Under the pieces are notes generated by a model. That model made no database searches, was not told where the DNA came from, and saw nothing but the letters and a program-made list of their open reading frames with translations. The translations under genes were made by a program, and so were the position numbers. Below, in pieces: positions 5,498-8,196 of a stretch of DNA of 8,196 nucleotides; within the stretch, counting starts at the first letter, position 1; each line of letters opens with the position of its first letter. The stretch covers positions 1 to 8,196 of the forward strand of contig JADDPV010000234.1 of the NCBI GenBank assembly GCA_016781705.1, in the 5' to 3' direction. This DNA is from Rubrobacter sp. Lineage in GTDB: Bacteria > Actinomycetota > Rubrobacteria > Rubrobacterales > Rubrobacteraceae.

Positions 5498-6311
5498 GGC
5501 GAACGCGAGCCCGAACGCTGCCCCGAACTTCCCTAGTTCGGGGGCAAAGGTCCTGGAGGCGCGTGGAATCACCAAGACCTTCGGTGGGCTAGTGGCGGTC
5601 AACGCGGTGGACTTCGACATTCCTCAGCGCACGATAGTCAGCCTGATCGGGCCGAACGGCGCGGGCAAGACCACGTTCTTCAACATGGTGAGCGGACTCT
5701 ACATACCGACCTCGGGCAGCTTCGTCTTTTTCGGCGAGGACATAACGAAGAAGAAGCCGCACCAGCGGGCCCGGATGGGCCTCGGGCGCACCTTCCAGAA
5801 CATCCGGCTCTTCGGGACGATGAGCGCCGTGGACAACGTGCTCTCCGGGATGCACGTCCGCCTGAAGAGTGGCATCCTGGCCTCCATCCTCAAGACCCCG
5901 GGCGTCCGGCGCGAGGAGAAGGAGGCCCGCGAGAAGGCCGACGAGCTCCTCAACTTCGTGGGCTTGCGCAACCGTCAGACTTTCGCCAAGAACCTCCCCT
6001 ACGGTGACCAGCGGCGGTTGGAGATCGCACGCGCGCTCGCCTCCGACCCGAAGCTCCTACTGCTCGACGAGCCGACGGCGGGGATGAACCCACAGGAGAC
6101 GGCACGCCTCACGCAGCTCATCGCTCGCTTGCGCGAGGAGAGGGGTATCTCCATCCTACTCATCGAGCACGAGATGCGCGTCGTGATGAGCATCTCGGAC
6201 AGGGTGACCGTCCTGGACCACGGCGAGAAGATCTCCGAGGGCAGTCCTGGCGAGGTGCGCGAGGACCCGCGTGTGATAGAGGCGTACCTCGGTACGGCGA
6301 AGACGGGCTAG
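5487..6311 (+). CDS. livG: Branched-chain amino-acid-type ABC transporter ATPase LivG
   Basis: A 274-residue cytoplasmic ATPase that powers import with LivF. The nucleotide-binding domain runs from about residue 22 to 270: Walker A GPNGAGKT (55-62), Q-loop Q104 in RTFQNIRLF, LivG-type signature LPYGDQRRLEIARAL (170-184), Walker B LLLLDEPTAGMNP (190-202) and H-loop His228 in IEHEM. The C-terminal end has the LivG pattern EAYLG. The signature reads YGDQRR in place of the usual YGQQRR, a minor change. The first 20 or so residues (Ala/Pro/Asn-rich) precede the domain and look like a short non-conserved tail from the GTG start at 5487. A TTG or ATG start nearer the domain is not supported by a better ribosome site. 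The gap to livF is 3 nt. Confidence 0.93.
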   Translation: MPAEANASPNAAPNFPSSGAKVLEARGITKTFGGLVAVNAVDFDIPQRTIVSLIGPNGAGKTTFFNMVSGLYIPTSGSFVFFGEDITKKKPHQRARMGLGRTFQNIRLFGTMSAVDNVLSGMHVRLKSGILASILKTPGVRREEKEAREKADELLNFVGLRNRQTFAKNLPYGDQRRLEIARALASDPKLLLLDEPTAGMNPQETARLTQLIARLREERGISILLIEHEMRVVMSISDRVTVLDHGEKISEGSPGEVREDPRVIEAYLGTAKTG

Positions 6312-6314
6312 GAG

Positions 6315-7028
6315 ATGGCGCTCCTCGAAGTACAGGACATCCACAGCTACTACGGCCACATCCACGCCTTGAGGGGCGTCTCCCTCACGGTCGAGAAGGG
6401 CGAGGTCGTCACGCTCATCGGGTCCAACGGCGCCGGCAAGACGACCACGTTGCGGTCCATCCACGGCGTCTTGACGCCCCGGGAGGGCAGGATCGTCTTC
6501 GACGGCGAGGAGATACAGAACGTTCCGCCGCACGACATGATCGAGCGCGGCATAGCCCAGAGCCCCGAGGGGCGCAAGATCTTCTCGCGCATGACGGTGC
6601 TGGAGAACCTGGAGATGGGCGCGTACCACAGGAACGACGGCGTCGGGATACAACAGGACATGGACCGCGTCTTCGACCTCTTCCCGCGCCTCAGGGAGCG
6701 CACAAAGCAGGAGGCCGGAACCATGAGCGGCGGCGAGCAGCAGATGCTCGCCATCGGGCGGGCGCTGATGAGCCGCCCGAAGCTGCTCCTCCTTGACGAG
6801 CCGTCGATGGGCCTGGCGCCCGTGCTCGTCGAGCGCATCTTCCAGGTCATCAGGGAGATAAATGAGCAGGGCACCACCATCTTGCTCGTCGAGCAGAACG
6901 CCAACGTCGCCCTGGAGATCGCCTCCCGCGGCTACGTCCTGGAGACGGGCCGGGTCGTCAACGCTGCCCCGGCCGCGTTGCTCCGGCAGGACCCGAAGGT
7001 ACGCGAGGCGTACCTGGGGGAGGTTTAG
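6315..7028 (+). CDS. livF: Branched-chain amino-acid-type ABC transporter ATPase LivF
   Basis: A 237-residue cytoplasmic ATPase, partner of LivG, of normal family length. Motifs: Walker A GSNGAGKT (36-43), Q-loop Q82 (AQSPEGR), signature MSGGEQQ (137-143), Walker B LLLLDEPSMGLAP (157-169). The H-loop position reads VEQNA (192-196), with Gln in place of His; this is usual for LivF proteins rather than a defect. The C-terminus EAYLGEV fits the family. The ATG at 6315 begins 3 nt after the livG stop. The AGGAG (6310-6314) touches the start codon, too close to work well as a Shine-Dalgarno, so expression probably depends on ribosomes that finish livG. Last gene of the operon. Confidence 0.93.
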   Translation: MALLEVQDIHSYYGHIHALRGVSLTVEKGEVVTLIGSNGAGKTTTLRSIHGVLTPREGRIVFDGEEIQNVPPHDMIERGIAQSPEGRKIFSRMTVLENLEMGAYHRNDGVGIQQDMDRVFDLFPRLRERTKQEAGTMSGGEQQMLAIGRALMSRPKLLLLDEPSMGLAPVLVERIFQVIREINEQGTTILLVEQNANVALEIASRGYVLETGRVVNAAPAALLRQDPKVREAYLGEV

Positions 7029-7318
7029 ACCTATTGGCCACGGAGTTGGGCCGAAAGGTGTGCGAAGAACCGCCTTACCTGGGGTACCTCTTCTCGGTAC
7101 CGGATCTAGCACCGAGACACCACGGGGACCCCATCTTATGCTACGCGTCCTCCCTGCGAGTGGAGCGGTTCTCGTGCGGTCGGTATGGCGTCGGGCACAC
7201 GGCCTTGAGGCATCCCGGCGAGATGCGCGGTACCGCCGTCGGCAGGCAGGGCCGGTTCAAGGGATTGTCGAGTTGAGCGAAAGGGGGTGATAAGCAAAGC
7301 CCAAAGAACGGAGACCGC
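7029..7318. other. Intergenic region after livF with small hairpins
   Basis: About 290 bp without a convincing gene. A frame from TTG 7034 to 7276 (80 codons) shows no recognisable protein character. The DNA contains a hairpin TCTCGGT (7092-7098) with ACCGAGA (7111-7117), an overlapping alternative GGTACC/GGTACC (7083-7088 with 7096-7101), and a 10-bp palindrome GCGGTACCGC (7227-7236). The first hairpin could be a weak end for the liv transcript, but no T-tract follows. Confidence 0.5.
7265..7294 (+). promoter_or_regulatory. Possible promoter of the 156-residue protein gene
   Basis: TTGTCG (7265-7270) and GATAAG (7289-7294) with 18-bp spacing give a weak sigma-70-like promoter, 4 of 6 matches in each box. 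Transcription would start near 7301, a short leader ahead of the GGAG ribosome site (7310-7313). Confidence 0.35.
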
Positions 7319-7789
7319 ATGACCCACGAAGGGCGGGCGACCGGCCCGCACGAAGCTTTTTGCCAACCGACCCCGATCCACCCCGATTACGCAGCCCTGC
7401 CGATACAGGAAGGCTTCGACTGGGCCCGATGCCTGCGAAGCATATCTGCCACCCAACTCTACCTCGTCGTTTTCCGGTCTGTGCGCCGCGCGTCCGCCGA
7501 CACCAACGTCCTCAAGGAATACGACGACGCGGCCTACGCCGAGGCACTCGAAGCCGGCGGGCTCCTGCACTACTTCAAGGGCGAAGCCAACGAGCGGCGC
7601 CGTTGCCTGTCCTTCTGTTTGTGGGAGAGCCGCGAGCACGCGCGAAAGGCCACCGGACTATCCTCCCACCGCGCGGCGGCGGACATCTCCGCCGAGATGT
7701 ACGAGTCCTACGAGCTGGAACGCTACGAGCTAAGGAAGGACGGTACACCGGACAACGAGTCCATCGTCTTCGAGCGTCTGGTGACGTAG
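7319..7789 (+). CDS. Uncharacterised protein, possible dimeric alpha/beta-barrel (ABM-like) fold
   Basis: 156 residues, no family recognised with certainty. The ATG at 7319 has GGAG (7310-7313) 5 nt upstream. The first 40 or so residues look non-conserved and contain two Cys and several His. From about 46 to 140 the pattern is strand (LYLVVFRSV), helix, strand (GLLHYFKGEA), strand (RRCLSFCLWES), helix (REHARKAT), helix (AAADISAEMYESY) and strand (LERYELRK). The order and the strand reading CLSFCLWES before a helix are reminiscent of antibiotic-biosynthesis-monooxygenase-like or related dimeric ferredoxin-fold proteins, but no catalytic residues can be assigned. A shorter start inside (for example near residue 46) would remove only the non-conserved part, but no ATG/GTG with a ribosome site was found there. 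No signal peptide or membrane segment. It stands alone; function unknown. Confidence 0.8.
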   Translation: MTHEGRATGPHEAFCQPTPIHPDYAALPIQEGFDWARCLRSISATQLYLVVFRSVRRASADTNVLKEYDDAAYAEALEAGGLLHYFKGEANERRRCLSFCLWESREHARKATGLSSHRAAADISAEMYESYELERYELRKDGTPDNESIVFERLVT

Positions 7790-8196
7790 CATGTCCTCAG
7801 AGCGGCGACTGCGACGTGACGCGGGGTGCGTAGCTCTACTCCCTGTCGACGCTTACGGTACATGCCGCGTGAAGGGGGTCCGAGAAAGGTAGGGAGGGAC
7901 AGCCGTAAAGTGAAGCTCTTCTACGAAGCCGGAACGAACGGTGAGAGGTCACCGACCACGTGTTAGGATCGTGGGACGCTGGCGCTCAGACGGAGGATAG
8001 TTTACCGTGTCACGATGTTTCTCTCGATGTGAGACGGAGCTATCCGGCCGGGTTGTCAACTTAGCCTCGTCAGGAACCTCGGGTGGGATTCGAAGGTGCG
8101 TAGAGCCTACCTTTGCAAAGAGATCCAGCCTGAATTATTCACGGCCACGTTTCGAGCTTGCCGACGAAAGCCTCTGCCACATGCGCTGGCTGGGGT
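7790..8196. other. Right-end stretch with no credible protein gene, several stem-loops
   Basis: Over 400 bp with no long open frame; stops are frequent in all plus-strand frames. GC looks lower than in the genes to the left. I see a run of imperfect stem-loops: CTCCCTGTC (7839-7847) with GGTAGGGAG (7888-7896), CGGTGA (7939-7944) with TCACCG (7949-7954), CCACG (7956-7960) with CGTGG (7970-7974), and a longer one at 7995-8045. There is also a perfect 10-bp palindrome CTTTGCAAAG (8111-8120). The clustering suggests a structured RNA or a degenerate mobile sequence, but I recognise no known family. Confidence 0.45.
7995..8045. other. Imperfect long stem-loop in the non-coding right end
   Basis: GGATAG (7995-8000) pairs with CTATCC (8040-8045), extended by T-G and T-A pairs. 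CCGT (8005-8008) pairs with ACGG (8034-8037), then after a G-G mismatch TCAC (8010-8013) pairs with GTGA (8029-8032), and G8014 can wobble with T8028. About 17 pairs in all with a 13-nt loop. No T-run follows, so it is not an ordinary terminator. Confidence 0.45.

Noticed and set aside
3827..5620. Long open frame of 597 codons on the minus strand across livH and livM
   Set aside because: It is antisense to genes with unmistakable LivH/LivM motifs, its translation is rich in Arg/Glu/Asp/Pro with no family character, and long antisense frames are expected at this GC content.
6156..7112. 318-codon minus-strand frame opposite livG/livF
   Set aside because: Mirror of livF codon bias; no recognisable motif and no ribosome site logic.
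7034..7276. 80-codon frame after livF
   Set aside because: A GGGGGAGG lies 10 nt before its TTG, but the product has no secondary-structure regularity or family likeness and spans several inverted repeats; intergenic is the safer call.
7791..7892. 33-codon frame after the 156-residue protein gene
   Set aside because: No Shine-Dalgarno at the ATG at 7791, short, and overlaps predicted stem-loops.
39..7896. The 11-mer AAGGTAGGGAG at 39-49 and 7886-7896 as possible element ends
   Set aside because: Several chance 11-mer matches are expected in a window this size; the flanks do not match and orientation gives no support.
1..8196. CRISPR array, insertion sequence, toxin-antitoxin or defence genes
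   Set aside because: No regularly spaced repeats, no transposase motifs, and the only small gene beside the integrase is a lone HTH protein without a toxin partner in the window.

Overview
The window looks like a piece of a high-GC actinobacterial chromosome. GTG and TTG starts are frequent, genes are tightly packed with 4-nt overlaps, and codon third positions are strongly G/C. Gene order and protein style (livJHMGF, integrase beside a tRNA) would fit Rubrobacter or a relative, but that is an inference from general style, not a match I could run.

Layout. (1) 1-1622 is the end of an integrated mobile element: a short leader with two strong hairpins, a 67-residue Cro/CI-type HTH protein, and a complete tyrosine recombinase (394-1524). 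A GC hairpin and a pair of 11-bp-spaced direct repeats that may be integrase arm sites follow. (2) 1623-1705 is a tRNA-Leu(CAA) on the minus strand. Its 3' end faces the integrase, so it is the probable attachment site; the rest of the element should lie to the left, outside the window. (3) 1706-1893 holds two divergent promoters (extended -10 for the tRNA; TTGACA-N18-GATAAT for the transporter) and a leader with a long stem-loop and a possible 30-codon upstream ORF. (4) 1894-7028 is a complete branched-chain amino-acid-type (HAAT family) ABC importer: lipoprotein substrate-binding protein, two permeases, two ATPases, in the order livJ-livH-livM-livG-livF. A strong intrinsic terminator separates the binding protein from the permease genes. 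(5) 7029-7318 is an intergenic stretch with small hairpins and a plausible promoter. (6) 7319-7789 encodes an unrecognised 156-residue protein that resembles the dimeric alpha/beta-barrel (ABM-like) fold. (7) 7790-8196 has no credible protein gene but contains several imperfect stem-loops.

How the genes work together. LivJ is exported, anchored to the membrane by lipidation and presents ligand to the LivH-LivM channel, powered by LivG and LivF. The terminator after livJ gives a simple way to make more binding protein than membrane complex. The true substrate cannot be read from sequence alone. The integrase/HTH pair belongs to the mobile element and is not functionally linked to the transporter; only the tRNA separates them.

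I found no CRISPR array, transposase, or clearly new multi-gene system. The least explained parts are the livJ leader and the structured non-coding right end.
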